Of a DNA stretch of 8,251 bases, positions 1 to 6,186 are shown one piece after another. Numbering within the stretch: position 1 is the stretch's first letter; each line of letters starts with the position of its first letter. The notes under the pieces are model-generated. The model did no database searches and had not been told where the DNA came from. It was given only the letters and a program-made list of their open reading frames with translations. The position numbers and the translations under genes were made by a program. The DNA is from Candidatus Omnitrophota bacterium. Its GTDB lineage: Bacteria > Omnitrophota > Gorgyraeia > Gygaellales > Profunditerraquicolaceae. The stretch is from positions 1 to 8,251 of the forward strand of contig JAQTTI010000046.1 in assembly GCA_028710845.1 (NCBI GenBank), read 5' to 3'.

Positions 1-404
1 CCTAATCCGCCCGCAAGATACCTGATTTTTATCATAAAGCTAAAGAACCAGGACACATAAAGTATCCCGAAAAGAGTGGTAGAAATATCAACGATAACTC
101 CGGAATTATCCCGGCGCTTAAACTGCATAAGTATCAGCGAAAACAAGGCTAAAACGATAAAAAGAAGTTCCCAGTTTTTCGTCGGCTCAAACTTGAACAT
201 TATCGACAAGGGAATGATTACGCCCACTCCGATACCGAAATATTTATAGATCTTGATCCCTTTCTTTTCAAGCATGGTAAAATATTCATATAAACCTGCC
301 ATCACAAAAAGGGTAACTACCAGAGCACATAACCAATCAAAAAATATTACCGTAATTATCAGGCTGATAAGAAGCACGGAACTGATTAAACGCTTAATTA
401 ACAT
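1..404 (-). CDS. cdsA: Phosphatidate cytidylyltransferase, N-terminal part (cut by window edge)
   Basis: This is the first 134 codons of an integral membrane enzyme that makes CDP-diacylglycerol from phosphatidic acid and CTP, the branch point of phospholipid synthesis. The translation begins MLIKRLISSVLLISLIITVI and continues with several hydrophobic segments (about residues 5-35, 55-70, 80-95 and 108-125). It contains the TLFGILYV stretch typical of CdsA N-terminal halves. The C-terminal CDP-alcohol signature with its conserved acidic residues lies beyond base 1, so catalytic competence cannot be judged. The ATG at 404 was chosen because a GGAGGG ribosome site (409-414) sits four bases upstream. 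The gene overlaps the end of uppS by 11 bases, which suggests translational coupling. Gene order uppS-cdsA is conserved in many bacteria and supports the call. The reading frame is open to the edge with no frameshift. Confidence 0.88.
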   Translation of the reverse strand, partial: MLIKRLISSVLLISLIITVIFFDWLCALVVTLFVMAGLYEYFTMLEKKGIKIYKYFGIGVGVIIPLSIMFKFEPTKNWELLFIVLALFSLILMQFKRRDNSGVIVDISTTLFGILYVSWFFSFMIKIRYLAGGL

Positions 405-1110
405 TTATCCCTCCGAATCTTCTTTCCCTTTTTTGGTATTCTTTAATCGCTTCTTTTAAGTCATCAATCCCAAAATCCGGCCAGTATTTAGTAGTAAAAT
501 AGAACTCGGAATATGAAAGCTGCCAAAGCAGGAAGTTGCTTAAACGCTGTTCGTTGCTGGTCCTAACCAGCAAATCGGGGTCGGAGATACCGGCGGAATA
601 AAAATACCCCCGGAATTTTTCTTCATCCAGGCTTTCCGGTTTAATTTTACCCGTTAGGACATCCTGCCCGAATTTTTTGGCAGCATCAACAATCTCCTGC
701 CTTCCCCCGTAATTTAGAGCCAGGACGACTAAAAGCCCTGAATTAGCCGCTGTTTCTTCCTCTGTCTTTTTAATCTTTCTCTGCAAATATTTCGGTATCG
801 GATCCGTCCTTCCGATTACCAGAAAACGGACATTATTCTTTCGCATCGCAACGGCTTCCTTGGTTAGAAATTCATCAAGGTAGCGCATCAGGACATTTAT
901 TTCGGTTTGCGGCCTATTCCAGTTTTCGGTTGAAAAAGCAAAAAAGGTTACTGTCTTAATCCCAAGCGAATAAGCGCCGTTGATTATTTCTTTTACCCTG
1001 GCCACGCCTTTTCGGTGGCCTAAAGTACGGCTTAAACCCTTTTCTTTAGCCCAGCGGCCGTTACCGTCCATGATAAAAGCAACGTGTTTCGGAATATTTT
1101 GATTAATCAT
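394..1110 (-). CDS. uppS: Isoprenyl transferase (undecaprenyl diphosphate synthase family)
   Basis: This cytosolic cis-prenyltransferase condenses isopentenyl diphosphate units onto farnesyl diphosphate. The product is the C55 carrier lipid used for peptidoglycan and surface polysaccharides. At 238 residues it is of normal length. Visible motifs are MDGNGRWA (14-21, with catalytic D15), H32, FSTENW (59-64) and the SDPDLLVRTS...RLSNFLLWQ block (176-197), followed by SEFYF with metal-ligand E202. Counting against E. coli UppS gives a constant offset of 11, so D15, H32, R183, E187, R189 and E202 match D26, H43, R194, E198, R200 and E213. Residue 186 is Asn where Gly is usual. The start ATG is one base after the stop of the GH57 gene (TAGCATG), and only a weak GGGTAG site precedes it, so it probably relies on coupling. 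Chain length of the product cannot be told from sequence alone. Confidence 0.96.
   Translation of the reverse strand: MINQNIPKHVAFIMDGNGRWAKEKGLSRTLGHRKGVARVKEIINGAYSLGIKTVTFFAFSTENWNRPQTEINVLMRYLDEFLTKEAVAMRKNNVRFLVIGRTDPIPKYLQRKIKKTEEETAANSGLLVVLALNYGGRQEIVDAAKKFGQDVLTGKIKPESLDEEKFRGYFYSAGISDPDLLVRTSNEQRLSNFLLWQLSYSEFYFTTKYWPDFGIDDLKEAIKEYQKRERRFGGINVN
409..414 (-). promoter_or_regulatory. Ribosome binding site of cdsA inside uppS
   Basis: GGAGGG on the minus strand lies four bases before the ATG at 404 and inside the last codons of uppS. It fixes the cdsA start and implies re-initiation or coupled translation across the 11-base overlap. Confidence 0.75.
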
Positions 1111-1111
1111 G

Positions 1112-2692
1112 CTACCCGTGTAGTTGATAATCTATATGGGGGAAGAGGTTATCCTTATATTCAATATCGGCAAGCCAATTCTCGTCGATTCTGCTTGACT
1201 TAACATCTTCATATATCCTGGTAAACCTTAAGAGGTGGTCTTTAGTGCGGCGGATGGCGTAGCTTGTATGCGTTCCGGTACCTAGAATAAAAGCCCAATC
1301 CGAACTTTGGGCCAGCAATAATTCACGCAGAGCCTGGTTCAATGCCCGGCGCAGAACTCCCTGGGCGCCAGGATAACTTTTGGACAGCTCGCTCATGCGT
1401 TCGCTGGCTGCATGCAGATGCCGGTAGATCCAGTCGTTGGTTCCTTGAAGCCACATTTCCGAATAACCCTTATAACCCCAGCTTGATAATGAAGGAGTTA
1501 TCACCTGGTTACGTAAATTCCGGTTTAAATATTCGCTAGGTGTAATCATTCCTATTTCATTCTGGTCGCAGGCAACCTTGCGGAATAAAAAGTCAAGCCA
1601 CATCGGCCCCTCATACCACCAGTGGCCGAACAGTTCAGCATCATATGGAGAAACAATGATCGGAGCCTTGCCCATTAGGTCATTTAAGTAAGCGGCCTGC
1701 TTCTGGCGGTTAAACATAAAATTTCCCGCATGTTCAGCAGCTTTAGCGCTGGCCCATTCCGGTATATACGGTTGTTTATTATTTCCTGTACCGGTTATCC
1801 GGTAATATTTTATTCCGGTATTAATCCTTACTCCATCGGGATGAATATAGGGCTTGATGTAATCAAACTCTAAATCAAAACCAATATCGCGGTAGAATTC
1901 TCTATAGTTATAATCGCCGGGATAGCCCTCTACGGAAGACCAGACTTGCTTTGAAGACTCAAGATCCCTGCCAAAAGCAGCCACTCCGCTTCCTTTACAA
2001 TATACCGGAGCAAAAACTCCGTATTTCGGCCTAGGGGTCCCATGAAGCAGGCCGTGGGAATCGGTGAAAAAATAGCGGATCCCGGCTTCTTTTAAAATCG
2101 AATCCACTCCCGGAAAATAACCACATTCAGGCAGCCAAATGCCCTGAGGCCGCCTGCCAAAAGTATCCTGATAGTGATTTGCTGCTACTTTTACCTGTGC
2201 TCTGACCGACTCCCTGCAGACCTCCATTAAAGGGAAAAATCCATGGGTCGCCCCGCAGGTAATTATCTCAAGCTTTCCCAAATCCTGAAATTTCTTAAAC
2301 GCATTTACAAGGTTTAAATTATATTTCTGGAAAGTATCCCGGGCGTGGGAAAACCTGTTGAAATACATTATGGCCAGATTTTTAAACTCCTGCTGCCACC
2401 TCGTCCTTTCTATTTCTTTCTGAGCTAATTCGATCAACCGGTTTATATGCTTTAAATAACGCTCTTCCAAAAGAGGATCAGCCAGCATCGAAATAAGTGT
2501 AGGGCTTAGAGTCATGGTTATCCGGAAGTCTATCCCGTCCCGGAGTAGCCCTTCAAAAACAGAGAGCAAAGGAACATAAGTTTCAGTGATCGCTTCGTAT
2601 AACCAATCCTCTTCCAAAAAGTTTTCGTGTTCCGGATGGCGCACAAAGGGCAAGTGCCCATGCAAAACTAAACAAAGGTATCCTTTAGGCAT
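1112..2692 (-). CDS. Glycoside hydrolase family 57 protein, probable 1,4-alpha-glucan branching enzyme (DUF1957 type)
   Basis: The 526-residue protein belongs to the GH57 subgroup that includes the glycogen-branching enzymes of Thermus and Thermococcus (TK1436). These cut an alpha-1,4 glucan and rejoin it by an alpha-1,6 bond. Family motifs appear in order: HGHLPF (11-16), CGATHGFFP (146-154), IWLPECGYFPG (185-195, E189 as expected nucleophile), SPYDAELFGHWWYEGP (348-363, D351 as expected acid/base) and SSDWAF (463-468) in the helical C-terminal domain. No signal peptide is seen, so it should be cytoplasmic. The C-terminal helix-hairpin-helix extension of the Thermococcus enzyme is absent. 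The gene starts one base after the stop of the DUF4912 gene (TAATATG) and ends one base before uppS. Branching activity is inferred from family; an amylase or glucanotransferase with the same fold cannot be excluded. Confidence 0.9.
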   Translation of the reverse strand: MPKGYLCLVLHGHLPFVRHPEHENFLEEDWLYEAITETYVPLLSVFEGLLRDGIDFRITMTLSPTLISMLADPLLEERYLKHINRLIELAQKEIERTRWQQEFKNLAIMYFNRFSHARDTFQKYNLNLVNAFKKFQDLGKLEIITCGATHGFFPLMEVCRESVRAQVKVAANHYQDTFGRRPQGIWLPECGYFPGVDSILKEAGIRYFFTDSHGLLHGTPRPKYGVFAPVYCKGSGVAAFGRDLESSKQVWSSVEGYPGDYNYREFYRDIGFDLEFDYIKPYIHPDGVRINTGIKYYRITGTGNNKQPYIPEWASAKAAEHAGNFMFNRQKQAAYLNDLMGKAPIIVSPYDAELFGHWWYEGPMWLDFLFRKVACDQNEIGMITPSEYLNRNLRNQVITPSLSSWGYKGYSEMWLQGTNDWIYRHLHAASERMSELSKSYPGAQGVLRRALNQALRELLLAQSSDWAFILGTGTHTSYAIRRTKDHLLRFTRIYEDVKSSRIDENWLADIEYKDNLFPHIDYQLHG

Positions 2693-2693
2693 A

Positions 2694-3662
2694 TTATTTG
2701 GTTTCTCTGGTTACGATTGGGGTTATAGTACGCTCTTCCAAATTGTCCGCGGAAATTGCCCTAACGGGGATTACTTGTTTTCCATCGGGTAAATAATAAC
2801 GCAGGGTAAAAGTTCCGTCGGGCCTTAATTTGACCGGGACACCCTGCACTGTTACTTTAGCATCTGGCTCGGTTGCTCCGTAAACAATCAATTCACAGTC
2901 TACTTTTAACCAGAAATTTCTTTCTTTTTCGATTCTTTTTACCGGGCTTGAAGATAACCCTGAACTGAACAACCCCTGCTTGATCCGTTCCTGCCAAGCT
3001 CCCCCTACCGGCGAGCTTCTTCCTAATCCAAAACCCATTCCGTAAAGCCTGGCAAACATATCATCGGGGATCATCCATTCTTCGTCGGTTACCCAGCTTG
3101 GACCGTCTAGAGGAGTAGAGACGACGTTAGAACGCAAAAGCATTATAAACCTGCCGTCCGGAAGCATTAATCCTAAGTCTACGCACCAGGAGCGGCCGGG
3201 CCCTGCCGTATCGATATACCAACTGTTGGCGTAATCATTAATGACAATGTCAAAAAATTTATTGGCATTAAAACCGTTAAACATGATATTACTAACATCA
3301 TAAACCCTCAAAATTTTTTTAGCGCGATAAAATTCATCGCCTAATTTATTTTTTACTCCTTCGATAGTCCTAGGCCTTAATTCCCAATAGGTATGCAGCC
3401 AGTGCGGGTCCCGGACCTGCAGGATCATTTTATCCTGGTCATAGCTGGAAGGTAATTCCTGCGGCATAGAACGTACAGCCATATATTGATTATCAGAATG
3501 AGAGAATTTAGTGTTGGCAATTACCGTCTCATTGAAACTGGGGATCTCTTTCACCTGGCGGTTTTTTACAGAAGGAGGCTTATTGTTCGACTTTATTTTG
3601 GTTCCTACTTTAGAAATAATTTTCTTTGGAATTTCTCTTAATTTCTTAAGTATTTTTCTCAT
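2694..3662 (-). CDS. DUF4912 domain protein with basic N-terminus and C-terminal Ig-like beta domain
   Basis: This 322-residue protein has no established function. Three regions can be seen. Residues 1-40 are strongly basic and probably partly helical (MRKILKKLREIPKKIISKVG), with no hydrophobic signal segment. Residues about 68-205 match the DUF4912 pattern, including PSSYDQDKMILQVRDPHWLHTYWEL and VDLGLMLPDGRF. Residues about 250-320 read as a beta-sandwich of the bacterial Ig-like kind (ELIVYGATEPDAKVTVQGV, then a PDGTFTLRYYLPDG turn). The start ATG follows a good GGAGGG site at 3666-3671. It is the first gene of the left block and sits one base upstream of a GH57 gene, a pairing I recall from several bacterial groups. 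A role in binding or organising alpha-glucan, or in tethering the enzyme, is a guess from context only. Confidence 0.82.
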   Translation of the reverse strand: MRKILKKLREIPKKIISKVGTKIKSNNKPPSVKNRQVKEIPSFNETVIANTKFSHSDNQYMAVRSMPQELPSSYDQDKMILQVRDPHWLHTYWELRPRTIEGVKNKLGDEFYRAKKILRVYDVSNIMFNGFNANKFFDIVINDYANSWYIDTAGPGRSWCVDLGLMLPDGRFIMLLRSNVVSTPLDGPSWVTDEEWMIPDDMFARLYGMGFGLGRSSPVGGAWQERIKQGLFSSGLSSSPVKRIEKERNFWLKVDCELIVYGATEPDAKVTVQGVPVKLRPDGTFTLRYYLPDGKQVIPVRAISADNLEERTITPIVTRETK

Positions 3663-3677
3663 AATCCCTCCACTGTA

Positions 3678-3702
3678 ATAAAAAAGGGGATCTTATCCCC
3701 TT
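3678..3702 (-). terminator. Rho-independent terminator of the OmpA/coiled-coil operon
   Basis: On the minus strand an eight-base stem, AAGGGGAT pairing with ATCCCCTT around an AAG loop (3684-3702), runs directly into a T-rich tail down to 3678. The stem starts about 37 bases after the stop codon of the coiled-coil gene. On the plus strand no T-run follows the hairpin, so it works in one direction only. Confidence 0.85.
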
Positions 3703-3717
3703 GGTGCAAATTCTCAA
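3690..3717 (-). promoter_or_regulatory. Candidate sigma70 promoter of the DUF4912-GH57-uppS-cdsA operon, overlapping the terminator
   Basis: On the minus strand TTGAGA (3712-3717, five of six consensus bases) is followed after 16 bases by TAAGAT (3690-3695, four of six, keeping the first, second and last bases). The -10 lies in the loop and downstream arm of the terminator hairpin. The predicted start is near 3683, in the T-tract, which would give a leader of about 21 bases ending in the GGAGGG site. The match is moderate, and this is the best candidate I found in the 77-base gap. Confidence 0.42.
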
Positions 3718-3739
3718 AAAGCAGCCAAAACTTTGATCC

Positions 3740-4138
3740 CTACTTCATTCTTAATTTCTTTCCTTCTTCTTTTGCCTGCTTTAAATCAGTTTCTAAAGTA
3801 TCCCTAAGCTTGGTTATTTTCTCCAACTCTTCTTTCAAGCTTTGATTTATCAATTGCTCCTGAACCAGAGATTTATTAGCTGTATCCAGCGCCTGTTTTA
3901 ACTCCTCGGCCTCTTTTTCTTTGGCTTTGGCTTTTTCTTCTAAGGAAGACCTGTCCTGGGAAAACTTACTCATTTTTTCTTCCAAAACAATCCGGTTGGC
4001 CATCTCCTTATCGCGGGATGCCTTAATCCGCATCGCGCTGTTACAGGAGCTTAATGAAGAAAAAAAGAATATTGCCAAAAGTACCGCTAAAATTATGACG
4101 ATGCGATTTTTTAAAGCCTCATTCAGGTTAAAACTCAT
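3740..4138 (-). CDS. Small membrane-anchored coiled-coil protein
   Basis: The 132-residue protein is not recognised as a named family. Residues about 12-30 are a hydrophobic segment after a K-N-R charge cluster. It ends in LSSC (29-32), which satisfies a relaxed lipobox, so the protein is either a single-pass inner-membrane protein or a lipoprotein with acylated Cys32. From about residue 40 to the end it is almost entirely charged and helical. Hydrophobic residues spaced as heptads (L101, L105, I108, L111, L115, L119) point to a coiled coil facing the periplasm. It starts one base after the stop of the OmpA-domain gene (TAATATG), shares that gene's promoter, and is followed by the terminator. 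A structural link between membrane and cell wall, or a partner for the coiled coil of the upstream lipoprotein, is inferred from context alone. Confidence 0.72.
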   Translation of the reverse strand: MSFNLNEALKNRIVIILAVLLAIFFFSSLSSCNSAMRIKASRDKEMANRIVLEEKMSKFSQDRSSLEEKAKAKEKEAEELKQALDTANKSLVQEQLINQSLKEELEKITKLRDTLETDLKQAKEEGKKLRMK

Positions 4139-4139
4139 A

Positions 4140-4787
4140 TTACTTTAAGTTCTCCTCGGGCTCTATTAAACCCGAACCGGTAGAGCCGCCTTTGACTTTG
4201 GTGACATTTGGAAGTATAACTATTTCAACCCTGCGGTTTTGCTTACGGCCAGCTTTAGTATCATTAGAAGCTACCGGCCGATATTCGCCATAACCGATTG
4301 CCGAAAGTCTTTCCGGCGAAATCCCCTGATCATTTACTAAATAATGCACCACGCTTAAAGCCCGGGTAGTAGAAAGCTCCCAATTTGATTTATATCCTGA
4401 AACTTTGATCGGAATATTGTCCGTATGGCCTTCTATCCCTATGTTAAATTGGGACATATTGTCTTTTAATACCGAAGAAACCTTCTCTAGTAAAGGAAAC
4501 GCTTCGGATTTAATCTGGGCTTTTCCTGAATCGAATAAAAGGTCGCCTACTACGGTAATTACAAGGCCTTTCTCCATCATCTGGAGTTTGACCTGGTTAT
4601 CACCTATTTCCTGGCCTAATTTTTGCTCAAGCATGCTCTTGGCCCGTGAAAGCTCTTCAAGCTGGGCGGTTAGTTCATCAATCCTTTGTATATCAGAACG
4701 CCGGCCTTTTTGGAAAATAAAAGTACATCCGGTTAAACTAAAAATCAGAAATAAAACTAGGGTCAATTTGGGGAAATTGTTCTTCAT
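4140..4787 (-). CDS. OmpA/MotB-domain peptidoglycan-binding lipoprotein
   Basis: The 215-residue protein has a classical lipoprotein signal peptide: K-rich start, hydrophobic core and lipobox LTGC with Cys21. A short coiled coil follows (about 32-60), then an OmpA-C domain (about 74-193). The domain shows LLFDSGKAQI (83-92), GHTDN (120-124), SNWELSTTRALSVV (134-147) and NRRVEIVI (184-191). D123 and R142 correspond to the pair that holds diaminopimelate in OmpA-type domains, so the protein should tether its membrane to the peptidoglycan. The sequence resembles the C-terminus of MotB more than Pal. It is not a flagellar stator, because the MotB transmembrane helix with its proton-binding Asp is absent. 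An AAGGAG site at 4795-4800 supports the ATG. The last 20 residues are a Gly/Ser/Glu-rich tail. It is first in a two-gene operon with its own promoter. Confidence 0.92.
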   Translation of the reverse strand: MKNNFPKLTLVLFLIFSLTGCTFIFQKGRRSDIQRIDELTAQLEELSRAKSMLEQKLGQEIGDNQVKLQMMEKGLVITVVGDLLFDSGKAQIKSEAFPLLEKVSSVLKDNMSQFNIGIEGHTDNIPIKVSGYKSNWELSTTRALSVVHYLVNDQGISPERLSAIGYGEYRPVASNDTKAGRKQNRRVEIVILPNVTKVKGGSTGSGLIEPEENLK

Positions 4788-4815
4788 TTTGCTTCTCCTT
4801 TTTTATTGAAATTTA

Positions 4816-4844
4816 AATATAACATAACTGCCAATGATAGTCAA
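4816..4844 (-). promoter_or_regulatory. Strong sigma70-type promoter of the OmpA-domain lipoprotein operon
   Basis: On the minus strand the -35 is TTGACT (4839-4844) and the -10 is TATATT (4816-4821), each one base from consensus, with the ideal 17-base spacer. Transcription should start near 4809, giving a leader of about 22 bases that contains the AAGGAG ribosome site. It lies in the 76-base gap after purA, where no terminator hairpin for purA was seen. Confidence 0.8.
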
Positions 4845-4863
4845 GTGTTTTATACTCAACAGC

Positions 4864-6132
4864 TTATATAAAGATAGTGGATTTCCTAGACGAGCCTATG
4901 GAGACCATGGTAATTTTTGCTTTGAGTAATTTTTGCAGTTCTGCCAGGTAGGCCCTGGCATTTGGATGCAACTGGTTAAAAGTAATGACTTTATCCCCCT
5001 GATTCGGCCAGCCCGCCATCTCTTTATAAACCGGTTTAGCCTTATTCAGCATTTCGAAATCATGAGGAAAATTTTTGATCAGCTTTCCTTTATATTTATA
5101 GGCGACGCATATTTTTACTTTTTCCAGGCCATCGAGAATATCCATTTTGGTAATTGCCAGCTCCGAAATCCCGTTTAGCATAACCGATTCTCTTGCGATT
5201 ACGGCATCGAACCATCCGCACCTGCGGGGCCGGCCGGTTGTGGCGCCGAATTCATTGCCTTTATCCCGCATGAATTTGCCGAAATCTTCCCCAAATTCGG
5301 TCGGAAACGGGCCTTCTCCTACCCGGGTAGTATATGCCTTACATACCCCGATAACCTTATCGATGCGTACCGGAGGGATACCCGTGCCGATACAGGCGCC
5401 GCCGCTAGTCGCAGATGAAGAAGTTACAAAAGGATAGGTCCCAAAATCAATATCAAGAAAAGTGCCCTGGGCGCCTTCCAGTAAAATATCCGATTCTTTA
5501 CTATCGGTACCATTCAATAAAAGAGCCGTATTACAGATATAATTTTTAAATAATTTGCCATACTCGAGATACTGGCGGTAAATTTTCTGGAAATTAAAAC
5601 CCGGATGAGCGTAAACTTTCTTGAATATCTCGTTTTTTTCTTTTAAGTTATCTTTAAGCTTTTCGCTGAAAATCCGCGGGTTTAATAAATCCACCATCCT
5701 TATCCCGCAGCGATTAATCTTGTCGGCATAACAAGGACCAATCCCCCTGCCGGTGGTACCGATCTTATTCTTTCTCTTTGTTTCCCGCAGCTGGTCCAGG
5801 TTTTTGTGGTAAGGCATGATCAGATGGGCCAGGGTTGAAATTTTAAAACGATTTTTAAAATCGATGCCGTTTTTTTCAAGTTCCTGCAATTCTTTTTTTA
5901 AAACTTCGGGGTCGATAACAACGCCGTTACCGATACAGCAAATTTTCCCGGGGTGCAATATCCCGGAAGGTATAAGATGGAATATATATTCTTTCTCGCC
6001 TACAACCACTGTGTGGCCGGCATTATTACCGCCCTGATAACGGACTACATAATCCGCTTTTTCGGAAAGCACATCAATGATCTTTCCTTTTCCTTCATCT
6101 CCCCACTGCATACCGACTAAAACTATGTTCAC
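4864..6132 (-). CDS. purA: Adenylosuccinate synthetase
   Basis: The enzyme joins IMP and aspartate using GTP, the first committed step from IMP to AMP, in the cytosol. At 422 residues it is close to the usual 425-435. Hallmarks are the QWGDEGKGK loop (9-17, catalytic D12), GGNNAGHT (34-41, catalytic H40), GTTGRGIGP (125-133), LLEGAQGTFLDIDFGTYPFVTSS (217-239), TRVGEGPFPTE (269-279), TTGRPRRCGWFDAV (298-311) and a TKMD guanine-specificity motif (328-331). The start is GTG at 6132: the protein begins NIVLVGMQW right after it, and a GGGAG ribosome site lies seven bases upstream. No substitutions of key residues were seen. It follows the citrate/homocitrate synthase-like gene after 54 bases, probably in one transcript, and I see no functional link between the two beyond that. 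Confidence 0.97.
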   Translation of the reverse strand: MNIVLVGMQWGDEGKGKIIDVLSEKADYVVRYQGGNNAGHTVVVGEKEYIFHLIPSGILHPGKICCIGNGVVIDPEVLKKELQELEKNGIDFKNRFKISTLAHLIMPYHKNLDQLRETKRKNKIGTTGRGIGPCYADKINRCGIRMVDLLNPRIFSEKLKDNLKEKNEIFKKVYAHPGFNFQKIYRQYLEYGKLFKNYICNTALLLNGTDSKESDILLEGAQGTFLDIDFGTYPFVTSSSATSGGACIGTGIPPVRIDKVIGVCKAYTTRVGEGPFPTEFGEDFGKFMRDKGNEFGATTGRPRRCGWFDAVIARESVMLNGISELAITKMDILDGLEKVKICVAYKYKGKLIKNFPHDFEMLNKAKPVYKEMAGWPNQGDKVITFNQLHPNARAYLAELQKLLKAKITMVSIGSSRKSTIFI

Positions 6133-6139
6133 TAAAAAT

Positions 6140-6144
6140 CTCCC
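6140..6144 (-). promoter_or_regulatory. Ribosome binding site deciding the GTG start of purA
   Basis: GGGAG on the minus strand, seven bases before the GTG at 6132. The first in-frame ATG (codon 8) would cut off the first beta strand and lies at the edge of the conserved GTP loop, so GTG is the real start. Confidence 0.75.
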
Positions 6145-6161
6145 TTTCTTTTATGTCTTAC

Positions 6162-6182
6162 TATGAGCTACGAGCTATGAGC
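6162..6182. repeat. Three-copy heptanucleotide tandem repeat
   Basis: The plus strand reads TATGAGC, TACGAGC, TATGAGC in direct succession, followed by TAA. The middle copy differs by one transition. It fills much of the 54-base gap between the citrate/homocitrate synthase-like gene and purA, a few bases after the former's stop codon. AGCT palindromes recur every seven bases, but only short weak pairings are possible, so no terminator is claimed. Confidence 0.8.
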
Positions 6183-6186
6183 TAAT

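Noticed and set aside
253..459. 68-residue plus-strand frame across the uppS/cdsA overlap
   Set aside because: It is antisense to two conserved genes and shows no domain; the hydrophobic appearance derives from the membrane-protein gene opposite.
4140..4787. Flagellar stator MotB
   Set aside because: The C-terminal domain is MotB-like, but the protein has a lipobox in place of the transmembrane helix with the proton-binding Asp, and no motA is adjacent.
4405..4809. 134-residue open frame on the plus strand opposite the OmpA-domain gene
   Set aside because: It is antisense to a well-supported lipoprotein, shows no family motif, runs over that gene's promoter region and has composition expected of a shadow frame.
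4788..4863. Terminator for purA in the gap before the OmpA promoter
   Set aside because: No stem followed by a T-run on the minus strand was found; purA may end by other means or read through.
5147..5437. Plus-strand open frames opposite purA
   Set aside because: They mirror conserved purA codons and have no recognisable domain or ribosome site.
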